In this document: piece after piece, positions 32,312-44,021 of the stretch
Layout: every line of letters begins with the position of its first letter
How positions within the stretch are numbered: the stretch's first letter is position 1
DNA from: Telmatactis stephensoni
Taxonomy: Eukaryota > Cnidaria > Anthozoa > Actiniaria > Isophelliidae
DNA length: 64,000 nt
Assembly (NCBI GenBank): GCA_029948255.1
Contig: JALIZF010001801.1
Location: forward strand, 620,001 to 684,000
Direction: 5' to 3'
Position numbers and translations under genes: made by a program
The notes under the pieces: generated by a model
What the model saw: the letters and a program-made list of their open reading frames with translations, nothing else
The model's database searches: none
What the model was told of the DNA's origin: nothing

Positions 32312-32921
32312 TGTTACACGACACTTTTCTGAACATTTATACATTTTCAGTGATTTTGTAGTTTACTAGATATTTTGACAAGGGACGTTCGTGACGTAGA
32401 TTTTAAATAACCGTTTGTTATGGCTAGTTGTTGGACCTAGCATGGGCAGATCCAATTGCACCATATATTCTGTCTTAGTCTTAGATTTGTAGAGTCACGA
32501 ATGATCTCAAGTTTTTTGTAGAATCGATATAGTTGAATATCAATTAGATTGACGTTAGCTGGTGGAGCTCATAAGTCAAACTGGACTCGAAGTCAGGAGT
32601 TGTACTGTAGATTCTGTTTATCAGTTCGGGTGATCTTCCCACGGTAGTTGAAGTGTTGCCACAGATTTATCGCAAGTAGATCATAAAGTGATCTCAGGCA
32701 CAAGAGTCCTGTTTGGGTTATGGCTCTACCCGCACTGCTAGAAATACTTGTAAAATAAGTTTTGTAGTTTAGTTGTTGTCGTCAGTCGCTGTTGCAAGAG
32801 TGAGCTAAAATTATAATACTATATATCAAAAGAAACAAGGAGAAACAAAGACTTAAATTCCTAACTCAAAAGGTATGGTTTGATGTTGTTGTCAAAGTGA
32901 TCCCGGACTAGTTCCCTAACA
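32312..32921 (+). repeat. 5' LTR of the Gypsy element
   Basis: It starts TGTTACACG and ends CCCTAACA, giving the 5-bp TGTTA...TAACA inverted ends. It is followed at once by AATTGGTGGAGATACCCGAC, which contains the TGG that opens a tRNA primer-binding site. No 3' LTR remains in the window. Confidence 0.75.
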
Positions 32922-33301
32922 AATTGGTGGAGATACCCGACTTTGATCCAACATTTACGATTGCTGTGGAGATTTGTGATTGCTGGGGAGATTCACCTCC
33001 ATGTTGGCGCTCCCTTGGTTTCCCTGTTGCCCAATTCACTTTAATTCTTTGTGAACTGTTCATTGTTGTTAACTATGTTGTTTAATCTATACTATATTGA
33101 TGTTGCTTAATTGTTGTCTTGTGTTAATCATTTTGCTTAATTTTATACATTAATTTTTCAATTTAACTTAAGTGTAATCTGATCCTTTTCTATTGCGTAG
33201 TAACTTTCAATTTCGACTGAAAATTTAGAAAACGTAAGCCTTTTAGTTTCGGTTTCTGTGGCTTTTCTTTAAGTTCGTTCGGTGTTTTTCAGTTTTCTGT
33301 T

Positions 33302-34962
33302 AAGCACGTTAACTTTTTCAAACTGTGGACTAGAAGTAAGGCTCGTGCGGCTAAGGCCGTAGAAACAGAAGAGTATTGCGAATGTAGCGAATCGTCTCGT
33401 ACGAGTAGTCGAAGTCCAGTGCCTAGTTTTATTCGTAATCTTTTTGGTGGTAAAACGAAAACCAGTACTCCTCTAACACCACCTGTTTCTGTAGGATTAC
33501 TAAGCCATATTCCTGAGAGTGACGAAGAAAGTGATACGCTAGATCAGTTACCAGATAGTACTTTGATAACAAGAGATAGTAGTCCTTTAGTTGTACATCA
33601 TGATCACCAACTGCAGACCGATCAGCCACGTAGCACTACTACCGAAAGTTTAAGAATTAGAATTGCTGAACTACCACACCCTCCTTCGTATTTGTTAGAG
33701 TCGTCAGACAGTGAAGTGGAACGCGAGAGTGAACACGAGAGTGAATCCCCAGAACTCAGAGCTGAAAATCATTTGTACGATCCTGTTTTTGTACCGCATC
33801 GTCAGTTTGTTAACGATCAGTTAGAGGAAGGAGAGAGAGCGACGCGAACGTCGGAAACATTAGAATATCCTGCGCCTAGCCCTCCAACTAGCCCCAACTC
33901 AGTTCTCGAGATGGAACAGTCTTTAGAGCGACAGCTAGAGAATCTGAGAGTTCAACGACAGGAGCATGAAAATAGGATGTCCGCATTGCACCAAGCATGC
34001 CAGGAGTCAATACGTTTGAAGGGAATGTTCAATTTTCCAATTTTTAAAGGGGATGATAACGAAGATGTGCGCGATTTTATTAGCAGTTATACTCGAGCGG
34101 CAGACATCTGTGGTTGGAGTAGAGAGAAGAGTTGTAAAGCTTTGCCATTGTACCTTAGAGGATCTGCTAGCGCGTGGTTTAACTCTTTGCCTGACCGAGA
34201 TACTCTGAATTTTAATCAGCTTACTGAAGCCTTAGAAAAACAATATGCCTCAGGTGCTTCTAAGTGGCAGTTGACTCAGATTTTGGATGAGCGAAAGCAA
34301 AGAGAGGGAGAGACACTCAATGCCTATATCACAGACATAAGAAAGCAGTGTAACAGGCTTAACCTGCCGCCCGCTGAGTGTTTAAAACATTTTGTCAGAG
34401 GTTTGAAGGAAGAGATACGAAGTTACGTTGTATTGCAACAGCCGGAAACAGTGTATACGACCCCTCGTTGAATACAACACCTTATCCTAGTTTACCAGTG
34501 GCTAGTTTTCAACAGTTTTCAGTACCGTCGCCTAATGCCCAATACTATTCAGAACAAACTAGTTTTCAACAACCTCCATTAGCCTCAAGCACACAACAAC
34601 AACCGCATTCAATGCCCTCATTGCCGTACAATGACTTTGACTTTAAACAAGCAGTAAAAGAGGAAGTAAAAGAGCAACTTAAAGAACGTGATAGGGGCGC
34701 GCCGTTTAGGCCAGGCGATTTTAGAAATAGAAGGAGTGTACGTGGAGTGATAAATTGTGGTTTTTGTGGAAAGAGAGGTCACGCAATGTTCAACTGTAGA
34801 TCTTTGCACAATGCCCAGAATGGTGGTCAGAATCAGTACCAGTTTCAAAACCGTGGTGGTCAAAACCAATTTCAAAACCGTAATCGCAACTATAACCCAA
34901 ATCCACGTAACCAGAATAGAGAAAATGCTGTTCGTGCCAGTAGGCCCCCTCAGGAAAACTAG
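33302..34962 (+). pseudogene. Gypsy gag, frameshifted
   Basis: An acidic, Ser-rich N-terminal part precedes a retrotransposon-gag capsid-like region (FNFPIFKGDDNEDVRDFI, LYLRGSASAWFNSL, LNAYITDIRKQCNRLNL) ending at a stop at 34471. The nucleocapsid part continues in another frame (to 34962) with one CCHC zinc knuckle (CGFCGKRGHAMFNC) and an Asn/Gln/Arg-rich tail. A small deletion with frameshift near 34440-34468 separates the two. The first Met is not certain; an open frame extends upstream of the GTG at 33419. Confidence 0.8.
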
Positions 34963-35003
34963 GAGGGGCCCCTGTCAGTAAAGAAACTTGTAGTAATGGT
35001 AAG

Positions 35004-36921
35004 ATGGGGGCCCATGACACTTCTAAACCAAATTCAAAACCAAATTTAAAGTCGCCAGTTACTCAGCGTAAGAGTAAAGAAGTCAAAAAAGCCAAAGAGA
35101 AAAACGATAAAGTAATCGACCTTGCTAAAAATGTCAAGACAAAAAACGAAAACACAGACAGTACAGCTTCAATTCGAGAGAAATTGTATTTAGAGTCTTT
35201 AGAAGTTGAGAACGTGGCACAAGATCCATGTTCAGAAGAAATTTCAGAAATTAAAAACGTGGCACAAGAACCATGTTTGCAAGAAAATTTAGAAAGCAAG
35301 TCCAATATTTCCAGTGAACAAGATTCTGAAAAGTCGACTAATCAGTCTCAAGTTCAAGGCGATTTTCAGACATTGCTAAACAAAATTCCGGAAAAACAAA
35401 ATTCCGAAGCCAAAGCAAAAGAGGATAAAATTGAAACCTCAGATAGGGTCAATCAGATTGGCGTAATAGAGCTGACAGGAAACCCAAACAATTCGACATT
35501 GCAAGGAAAAATTGGCGAAGTAGACGTGACATTACTTTTAGACACTGGCGCTACCTTGACCTGTTTAAATTATTCTGTTTGGAAGAAATTAAACAGCTGT
35601 GATTTGAAACAAAACAACACTATAGCTTTAGAAGGAGTCAATGGACAACCATTAGAAATTATAGGAGAGACTACTATTACTTTACGTATACAAGACAGTA
35701 TTTTTCGTATTCCTGCAATTGTTGTTAAAGATTTGTCCTATGAATTGATTCTTGGTAGAGATTTTCTTAGTCAATTTTATTGTTGCATGGACCTCAAGAA
35801 AGGAAATTTCGTGATAGTACCCAGAGAGACAGACCCAGCTAACCCATTGATGTCACTTTTTGGTCCATCTAATTGTAACACCTTAACAGTACATGATCCC
35901 ACTTCAGAAGACGATGGAAGTAACGAAACCGTAACAAACGACGCACTTGATGACGATGATTTTCCTTTTTCAAATGTAGACGATGTACAATCCGTAATGA
36001 ATAATACTGAGAATGAAGAGAGACAGTATCCAGTACATGCATCTTTTTCATTTGTGTTGCCACCAGAGTCTGAAACAATTGTACAAGTGAAACTTGACCA
36101 TGCCTTACATCCCGACACTGATGGAATAGTGACAACTAGGCCAGATTTGTCAGAAAGATATTCAATAATAGGTGCTGCAGAACTTGTCAAAGTATCAAAA
36201 GACAGTACAGTTCCAATAAGGTTTATGAATCCTACAGCTAAACCAGTTAAGATATACCGTAGAACCAAATTGGCTCAGCTTAGTGTTGTTGATCCTGATA
36301 TTGAGACATTTGAACTTGACAAAAGCGTTGACCAGTCTACTGATTGTGAGAAATGCGAGAATACAAAAGATTATTCTTCCTTGCCAGACATTTCTAAATG
36401 TGCATTTAGTGAGAAAGACAAGAGCAAGCTAAGAGATTTGTTGTATGACTTTAGACACATTTTTGCAACTAAGTTAGAGGACCTAGGCCAAACCAACTTA
36501 GTCCAACATTACATAGATACTGGGGACCACCCTCCTATCAAGCAACGCCCTTACAGAACTTCACCAGAGAATAGAAAAGAGATTGATAGACAAGTACAAG
36601 AGATGTGTGAACAAGGTATTGCTCAACCCTCAGTGAGTAGTTGGTCGAGCCCAGTTGTGTTAGTCAAAAAGAAAGATGGCAAGTGGAGATTCTGTGTGGA
36701 CTACAGAAAGTTGAATGCAGTCACTAGACACGATAGCTTTCCTTTACCGCTGATAACTGACGTTTTGGACAGTTTGAATAATACTAATTACTTTACTAGT
36801 TTAGACATGAAAAGTGGTTATTGGCAGCTCAATTTAGATCCAGCAACAAAGGATAAGTCAGCATTTGTAACTCACAATGGCTTGTATGAATTTAATGTTT
36901 TACCTTTCGGATTGACAAACA
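35004..36921 (+). pseudogene. Gypsy pol, truncated inside reverse transcriptase
   Basis: After a Lys/Glu-rich linker comes the aspartic protease (LLLDTGATLTCL, ILGRDFL), then reverse transcriptase from HPPIKQRPYRTSPENRKEID through SPVVLVKKKDGKWRFCVDYR and YFTSLDMKSGYWQL to PFGLTNT. The sequence then jumps to non-LTR flank. The YxDD catalytic box, RNase H, integrase and 3' LTR are all missing, so this copy is inert. The order protease-RT is Metaviridae-like. Confidence 0.88.
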
Positions 36922-37615
36922 CTTAACAGGAATTCCTAGTGTTGTTGAGGAATATGGAAGTCCCAATTAAAAGTACCATTTACCATTTTCTGTATTAATT
37001 GAAGTCGATGCAGTGTTCTTCTTTTAAACATAGACTGACTCCCAACCCAAAACATTCAATGCCTCAGTAGCAGAAGCATGAATAGACTTATCCAAAATGA
37101 TTTTAGCCGTTTAGTTTGGAAGAATTTGAATACCATGCATCAATGTCTTATTATTCTTATCACCCCATAAGATGTCTGCATAGTCTAATATTGGTAGAAT
37201 TGTTGTTGTTGTCAGAAGTTTACGCGCTGACACGGGTAACAAATACTTAACTCTTTTCAATAATCCCAAGCGTTTTTTCACCTTATTTGTGATGTATTCC
37301 ACGTGATCATCCCACGTAAGAGATTCATTAATCATCACTACTAGATATTTGTAACATCGTATTCTTTCAACTGAACAGTCATTAATAGTTACACCAAAAT
37401 GATCAATTGATTTCAACCTTTTTGGGCCCCAATAAGCATTACCTTGGTTTTGGAAATATTCAAAGAGAGTCTGTGGTCAAGCCACTTACCAATCTCCTTG
37501 AGGTCTGCATTCAATTTTCCTTGAAGAACATGTGCTGACTTATCTGTACAATAGATTGCTGTGTCATCGGCAAACAGGGTATGTACATATCTTTTAACTC
37601 GAGATATACCTAGAC

Positions 37616-39860
37616 ACTTATACGAGCTTTAGAATGGGCTGTTATTTTGAGCTTGATCTCCAATACTTTGACCAAATATCGAACTCTAAATGAAGTACTT
37701 GAAACGAAGCTCCCGCGATAAAGACTGTCTCCTTTGAGCTGGAAATCTACGAATTTCTCACCCTACATGTTACTAAACGAACACACATATAGAGGCAAGT
37801 CAATTATATTTCTCATTCAAGCAGCCGATTCAAGAGATCCTGAGAGGTTTTTGTACTGAATTTTAATATCGAAATTCTGGACCAGACCATTTATATTTAT
37901 ATTTCATGGAACTAGATTCTATTTGACCTGGCGCGTTTGGTCACGAACGAAAAAATACACGATTTGTTATTGTGTCAAAAATGCCGTTGTAGAAGTCTTT
38001 ACAGCAAACAATTTAGATATATAGTAAAATAAAAAGTTGAATAAACTGGTAACATAGCTACAATAAAGCGCGCGCTCTGATTGGCTAATTTACCGTGAAC
38101 CATTTCACGATGGACGCACGCTCACGTCAGATTTTCTCTTTTCTCGAATTTTTTTTAGTTTTTTCATTGCTTTAGACGGCAAAAGCTCACAAAAACTCAA
38201 AAACAAACCTTGAAAAACCTACATTCAAGTAACCAATACCATGACAGTAAGTTGTTTTAACCTCAGGTGATTTTTCGAGCAGCTAAAATTAAAAGTCTTT
38301 TGTACATCAAGCTATTTTCGATAGAGTCAGAAATTTTGAATAAATGCTTTCGGAAAAACACCTTGGAACGGATACAAAAAAGCTAGTGTTTGGTCGGTGA
38401 AACGTCTAAAAGCAGCCAGAATAAATTTTATGTACTTCTAGAGAAATATAAATAGATAAAAACAAACAAACAAACTCAATAGTGATCACTATGATATTTT
38501 AAAAACACATTGAACTTATCATTAAGCTCTTTAGTAGAAAATGTGAAGTTCTAAGCTTCACAAAAACTATTCAAAATCTTACAGCGTGAGCTTAATTGTG
38601 AAACAAAAACACAGTTTTTTCTTTTTTCATAGACCTTTTCAGCTTCGTATGCAAATTGCCCATTTCAGACCACGTGACATTCCCTTGAGAATTGCTCTTT
38701 TGTGATGAACATGATAAAATATTAACACATGAAAGAATTAAATCCCAAGAGTAACATCACATGGTCTGAAATGGGAAAACAAACAACCAAGCTGAAAAGG
38801 TCTAATCTAGAAAAGCATAACTGAAAATCTCAGAAGTTCGATCAAAATTTGAATGAGAAGCTACATCAAAAATATAGAAAATTACAGTACTACTGTATCA
38901 AACAATTGTTGCCTTTCACGGGCTTCCTGTGTTTTTACCATTGGGTTTCCTGTTTATTGAAAAGCGAGGTTTCTAAGTAATTTTCAAGATGGTGGACAAT
39001 GTAATGTGTTTCGTAGCTACAATTTCTGCAAGTTTTGGTCAAATTTTCGACTGTATTTGCCGAAAAATCAGCAAAAATGGATCAACGTGACTTCCAAATA
39101 AGGTAATGCCTGCCCAAAATATGGAATAGAGTTGACTGCCGAGCGAATGACAACTTTTTATTGACAATTGTTTGATAAGTTAAAGCTTAAATCTACCTTC
39201 AAAGGATTCCTCCATTCCACTCAAGAATGCTTGAATATTTGACCACTGAACAAAATTCTTCCACAAGCTAATGGTGTTGATCCAACAGATCCAGTATTTG
39301 TAAGCTTCGACGAAATACTTGTTGCTCTACTCGGTTCAGTTCTGGCCACTCGTGTAATTTCAAAAACTAATTAAAAGTAACAGGAAGCACAACAAACCAT
39401 CGAAAGTTGACAACAAAAAATCTCCAAAAGCCTGTGTAGTTTTTCTCTAGATGTTGTCTTTCCATTCTTCTAACTTTTGGTTTAACAAAATAGTTTTTCT
39501 AGTAGTTCAGGACCAGTTTCTAGTTTTGAACAAATGACAACACGGCTCACAACACTCAGGATTCGAGTATTCAGTTTCCAAACTATTGATTCGATGTAAT
39601 TACGTCTTTTTCATCGATATTGTGAAGCCTTGAAAGATCGAGTCCAAGTACAAACCTTTGTAATACTATTTCCATGAGGTTTAAATGATATTTTCTGGTA
39701 TATTTTAGAGTATAAACTCGCTAGTGAACGAACTCAAGGCAGTTGTTGTCGCCGCCACAATTTGCAAAGCCGGCACTTTGTTTTCGCGCGCTTTGTCAAT
39801 CGTGGAGTGTGGTGAGAATTTTGTATTTGATCAACAAATTCGCGTTTTAATATTGTGGCT
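37616..39860. other. Gene-poor region
   Basis: No exon is recognised. It holds the MITE at 38632-38802, a CCATTTCACGATGGACGCACGC string at about 38100-38121 shared with the palindrome at 39868, and two ACAGGAAGCCCA-type motifs near 38920 and 38942. Confidence 0.45.
38632..38802. mobile_element. TA-flanked MITE (GACCTTTTCAGCTT ends)
   Basis: GACCTTTTCAGCTT is mirrored by AAGCTGAAAAGGTC with TA at both borders (38630-38631, 38803-38804). A second inverted block, CCCATTTCAGACCA(C/T)GTGA, lies inside. Non-coding. Confidence 0.75.
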
Positions 39861-39867
39861 ATGTTAT

Positions 39868-40059
39868 AAAAGAAATGGTTCACGCTTAGCGTGCGTCCAT
39901 CGTGAAATGGATGCACGCGGGAGGTTGCTAAGCACGAAAGAAGCGTAAGAGTCGCACGAGGCGTTAGCCGAGTGCGACTCTAGCTTCTTGAGTGCTTAGG
40001 CAACCTCCCGCGTGCATCCATTTCACGATGGACGCACGCTAAGCGTGAACCATTTCTTT
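39868..40059. repeat. 192-bp near-perfect palindrome
   Basis: Arms of about 85-90 bp (AAAGAAATGGTTCACGCTTA, GCGTGCGTCCATCGTGAAAT, GGTTGCTAAGCAC) surround a short loop near GAGGCGTTAGCCGA. CpG-rich compared with its flanks. TTAATATT occurs on both sides close by, but no exact target duplication is clear. Confidence 0.75.
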
Positions 40060-40479
40060 AATATTCGCAGGTAATATTTTTGCATGTGAGATATATAATC
40101 CCCATGACAATAGAAGGCCAAAGGCCATACTAGGAGCTGCTGACAGACAAATTGACAGTGATCAGATAGGGACGGACCATTTAATCCGGCATCAACCGGT
40201 GATCGACAACAACAAGCTCCTATTTTTCAAGCTGCTGGGCTTACAAAAGTTTTATTTCTTTATTTTTAGTTAGCGATTCGATAAAGGTCTTTAGTACAGC
40301 GCTAGTTGCACTACAAGCAACCAGTGTAAGCTTCGAGGAGCGTCTTGTTAAAAAGTTTATTACCGACAACATGTCAATCGCTCTTACCCTAGCGGCAGCT
40401 TATCTAAATGTCTTTTTTAAGCCGATATTGGGCTCGCTTTCACCTGGGCACGAGTCAGAGCACGGGTACGTCTAGTTAA

Positions 40480-41315
40480 GGTTGGTGCCTACTAATGGGA
40501 AGGTAATTTTTTTGGCCAAAAACCACATGGGTATCAAAGAACCCATCATAGGGAGCTAGAATCCAAGGAAAAAATTGGGGGTCACCGTGCATATTAATGA
40601 GTTACACGCCATCAAATGTTGCAAAATCTGCCTATTCTAGAGGCCCAAAGAAAAAATCATAAATACCCCACATTTTGAAAAAATGTCAAACTTTTTTTAC
40701 TAATACGTTTACAACACAATTCTCTTACTTGACAATGCCATACGAAATATGAAAAACCAGAATAACAATTTTTTTCAATGACTTTTTACTAGTTTTAGAC
40801 CTGTTTTGGTTCATGACCGCCAAATGAAAAGTCCAAATTTTGCAGTCAAGTTTCAATTTTAAATTCATAAAAGTATTTTAAAATAGTAGGTTAATCTCCA
40901 CTTAACAATTTACAAAAATAAAAAATAGGGGTATCCGTGCGATTTAGAAAGTTATTTGCCGATAAACGAGCGAAAACTGATCAGAATTTGCGAAAATGAT
41001 CAAAAATTCCCTAGCCCTCCCCGGAAAGTAGAGCGAATTACAATGCATTGTGGGAAATTTTCAAGATGGCGGCGAAAACAGATCGTTTCTGGTAGAAATG
41101 ATAGTCAAAACAGGCGTTGTAACTCAGGTTCTATTTATCAACTGTGAATTTCATTCAAACACAGGAGAGGCTAAATGGTTTTCCTTTAATTCTGTAAGTT
41201 TATTTTTTCAAAAAGTCGTAAAAAGGCCTTGCTTTTACGATTGCTTTACCGACAAAAATTCAGTGTCTTTGCATGCGCAGAAAGCAGTGCGCGCGGACAA
41301 TAGTAGGCACCAACC
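40480..41315. mobile_element. TTAA-flanked element, GGTTGGTGCCTACTA ends
   Basis: TTAA lies directly outside both termini (40476-40479, 41316-41319) and the ends GGTTGGTGCCTACTA / TAGTAGGCACCAACC are inverted. The 836-bp interior is AT-rich and lacks a transposase. TTAA targets are used by piggyBac and Kolobok types. It is a sister of the element at 48016-48837. Confidence 0.82.
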
Positions 41316-41750
41316 TTAAACGAGCAGAAGTTTGCTGATCACTTAGGGGGTGGGAGAGAGGAGATGTAGCGTACAAAAACAAACGTAAAATGGTTTAATT
41401 GTTGCTCGAATGGTTTGGAATGTAAAACTATTTTTGCCTGGAATGATTTATCACCAATTGAAAGCGAAATAAAAGTAGTTTTAGCAAAAGTATAGATCGG
41501 ACCCTTCCCTGACTACCCGACTGAATATGCACAGATTCTCCCTTCCCCCACTCCCTGAGTGTTCAGGCAACTTCTGCTTAAATTCTGCTGGCAAATTTCG
41601 TTATTTCGTGATAATGCTTCTTTACAAAACAGAATTCATCAGTATTATATTTGTATGTCCTTACGTAGTTAAATAGAAAGTTGTTATTTGTTAAGTGGCA
41701 TTTTGAGCGATCGCCAAAAAAAGCTGTCTTCCCTTGTGTAACTGAACATA

Positions 41751-42058
41751 GTCAATTGAAGAAACGTTGTCGGGTCTAAAAACATAGAACATAGAAGCTG
41801 AGGCCGAAATGGTGATCGGTGAATAATCAGTTATATTCTGATTTATTCATTTACGCTGCAACCGATAAAAATTCGAAGCCAAACGGCCCGCCAACGCAGG
41901 TCCTGCATTTGCTGTCAGCATTTTGCATCGAAGGCACAGCGTAAATGAATTAATCAGAATATTATCGGATCCATATTATCATTCACATCCCAAGCACCAT
42001 TTCGGTCTCGGCTTCTATGTCCTATGTTTTTAGACCCGACAAGGTTTTTTCAATTGAC
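41751..42058. mobile_element. TA-flanked fold-back element (GTCAATTGAA ends)
   Basis: GTCAATTGAA...TTCAATTGAC with TA at 41749-41750 and 42059-42060. Long imperfect arms: TGTCGGGTCTAAAAACATAG, AAGC(T)GAGGCCGAAATGG, TTCATTTACGCTG are all mirrored. Non-coding. Confidence 0.75.
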
Positions 42059-42061
42059 TAT

Positions 42062-43820
42062 ATATGCACGCGTTGGACCGTGGCAAAGCAGCTACTAGTA
42101 AAACTGTCGGTTATTTAAGAGGCTTTAGCAGATCTCTCACACAAATCTATCCATTTTGGAGAAATAGAAAGGCTTTTCTCCTAATAGGACTCATCTCCAA
42201 GTTAATTTACGCTTTTTTTTCAAGAGATATTTTTACTTGAAAATCGCTATCATACAGAGAATTGCCTTGTATTAATTCAAAGGCCACAGGAAACCCAAAC
42301 TGTTAAGGTCTGGGAACCCCTGTGCGCCAGGTTAGAATGATACGGTTTTGCGGGCCAAATGATTCCACGCTACAGCTTGAGGCACTGACGGTGCTCTTTG
42401 TGGTAAGTTATTACATATAAAATTGAGATTTTTCTTTATGTCTTTGAGCTAAACGACACATTTTACGTAGTTTTATTCGGGTATTGCATGCATCGTGCAG
42501 ACTTGAAGTGACTAATTTGCATATTAAATATGTGATATATATGTGTTGGCTGCTAGCCAGTCGTGCGACTTCTAAAGGATTGATACGAGGTTTACGAAAT
42601 ATTTTAGGACAAAGCAAAATCTATAAAACCTTCCTTTCTTGTGGCGAACGGCTTGTCGTTCGATACAAAAAAGCATAATTTGGAAACTGAGCCCTCGTCC
42701 AGTGCAATTCCGCGATCGGGGAAGCAAGGAATATAATTAAAGAAACGGCAAACAGAACAACTATTACACAGAGCAAACATTACAGGATTATAACTTAGAC
42801 AATAAAGAGAGAGACCTTTACTTAAAAGTTAATGCATTTCGATTTTTTCTGTTATAGTGACGATTAAATCCGGCAATGACTGATCCTGCGGTTGCTATGT
42901 AGAGCTCACAACGTTACGAAATGCAATGCAACTATACGTCGAACACGAATCCGGGTCGGAAAACAATAGAGACGCCCCCTCCCTCTTAAGCGGGACTAGG
43001 ATCAAAATCGTTCCGAAAGCCGAAACGTAACTAACGTAACTCCTTCATGCAAACATTTAGTGTCAAAGAAATAAAGTACGTCATGTAAATTTGGAACGTC
43101 CGTGTACCTAAACACAAGAATTTCGCGATTGGCAAGCATCTACTCTCCGTCCATGCATATATAAACTATTTATTCAAGATGAAAAGTTTTCATTTTGTTT
43201 TCTTCCATAATAATATTTAGTAACTTATATACTTGAATTATTCTATTCATTTCTGCTCTAATTATTTTGCTTAAAAGCGTTTTCTTGCAGTTGTGTCAAG
43301 GATTAACTGCATTGCCAGTGATCTTCAATTAAAAAAAATTACACGGAGATAATTTGATTACAAAATACAAAGAAATGTATGGAGTGAATCCATGAGTTGA
43401 GTCGATGACAACACTGACACCTAAAAGGAACGCTAAAAATCTAGTACTTCCCTTTTGAATACCAAAAAGATATTTTAACTGGTGATCAATAGACCTTTGA
43501 AAATTTATTTCACGAAGTTTCTGCTAAATGAAATTTCACCGATTTTTGATCAAAGTAGCACCTGAATAAAAAAGAGTATATGTTGTTGCGACAAAGTTTT
43601 TTGGATTAGGTGCATGCATTTTCTTCAGCGCATAAATGAAAATACATACGTTCGTCACCGACGTCTGCGCGTAGGAGGCTATGAAAAGCACAGATGTTAG
43701 AAGGCCTTGTGAAAAATGACAGACCAACCCAACGGAGACGTGAAACTCATGAGAGAATCCATCTCATTCTTTTAACTATAGTTGAAGGTGTAAAAACTGT
43801 TGACAGTTTAAAAATATCTG
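42062..43820. other. Gene-poor region before GPCR copy 2
   Basis: It holds an ACAGGAAACCCA motif (42286), a segment related inverted to 10083-10130 (about 42553-42600), and a 120-bp dispersed repeat at 42869-42988. No exon is recognised. Confidence 0.4.
42869..42988. repeat. Dispersed repeat, second copy at 50028-50148
   Basis: Shared strings: ACTGATCCTGCGGTTGCTAT, GTAGAGCTCA, ACGTCGAACA(C/T)GAATCCGGG, GGAAAACAATAGAGACGCCC. Same orientation, 7.2 kb apart. Nature unknown; no inverted ends. Confidence 0.7.
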
Positions 43821-44021
43821 AATTATATGTCCGTTATGTTTAATTTCCTGTCCAAATTTTCAATATAAGTGAACAATTGGAGTTCGGGCATAAATCTACT
43901 GTGGACTATCTTCCTAAGAACATCACTTTGAAAAGGACAGCTTTATCTTCAAGTTTAACTCTAAGACGAGTGGACCCCTTCACTGCACATAAAGACGTTA
44001 AAACGCAGGACATCTTGAACG

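Larger units (their letters stand above)
32100..37615 (-). mobile_element. Antisense non-LTR retrotransposon, split by a Gypsy element
   Basis: Minus-strand RT pieces lie on both sides of the LTR element. At 37615-36985 are YVHTLFADDTAIYC (catalytic FADD), LNADLKEIGKWLDHRLSLNI, KSIDHFGVTINDC, LPILDYADILWGDK and IILDKSIHASATEALNVLGW. At 32311-32100 is the C-terminus (NWGIKQRL, AVTEWNFLPANT). A homopolymer frameshift near 37425 and several stops show it is dead. It is CR1/L2-like, similar in plan to the copy at 21812. Confidence 0.75.
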
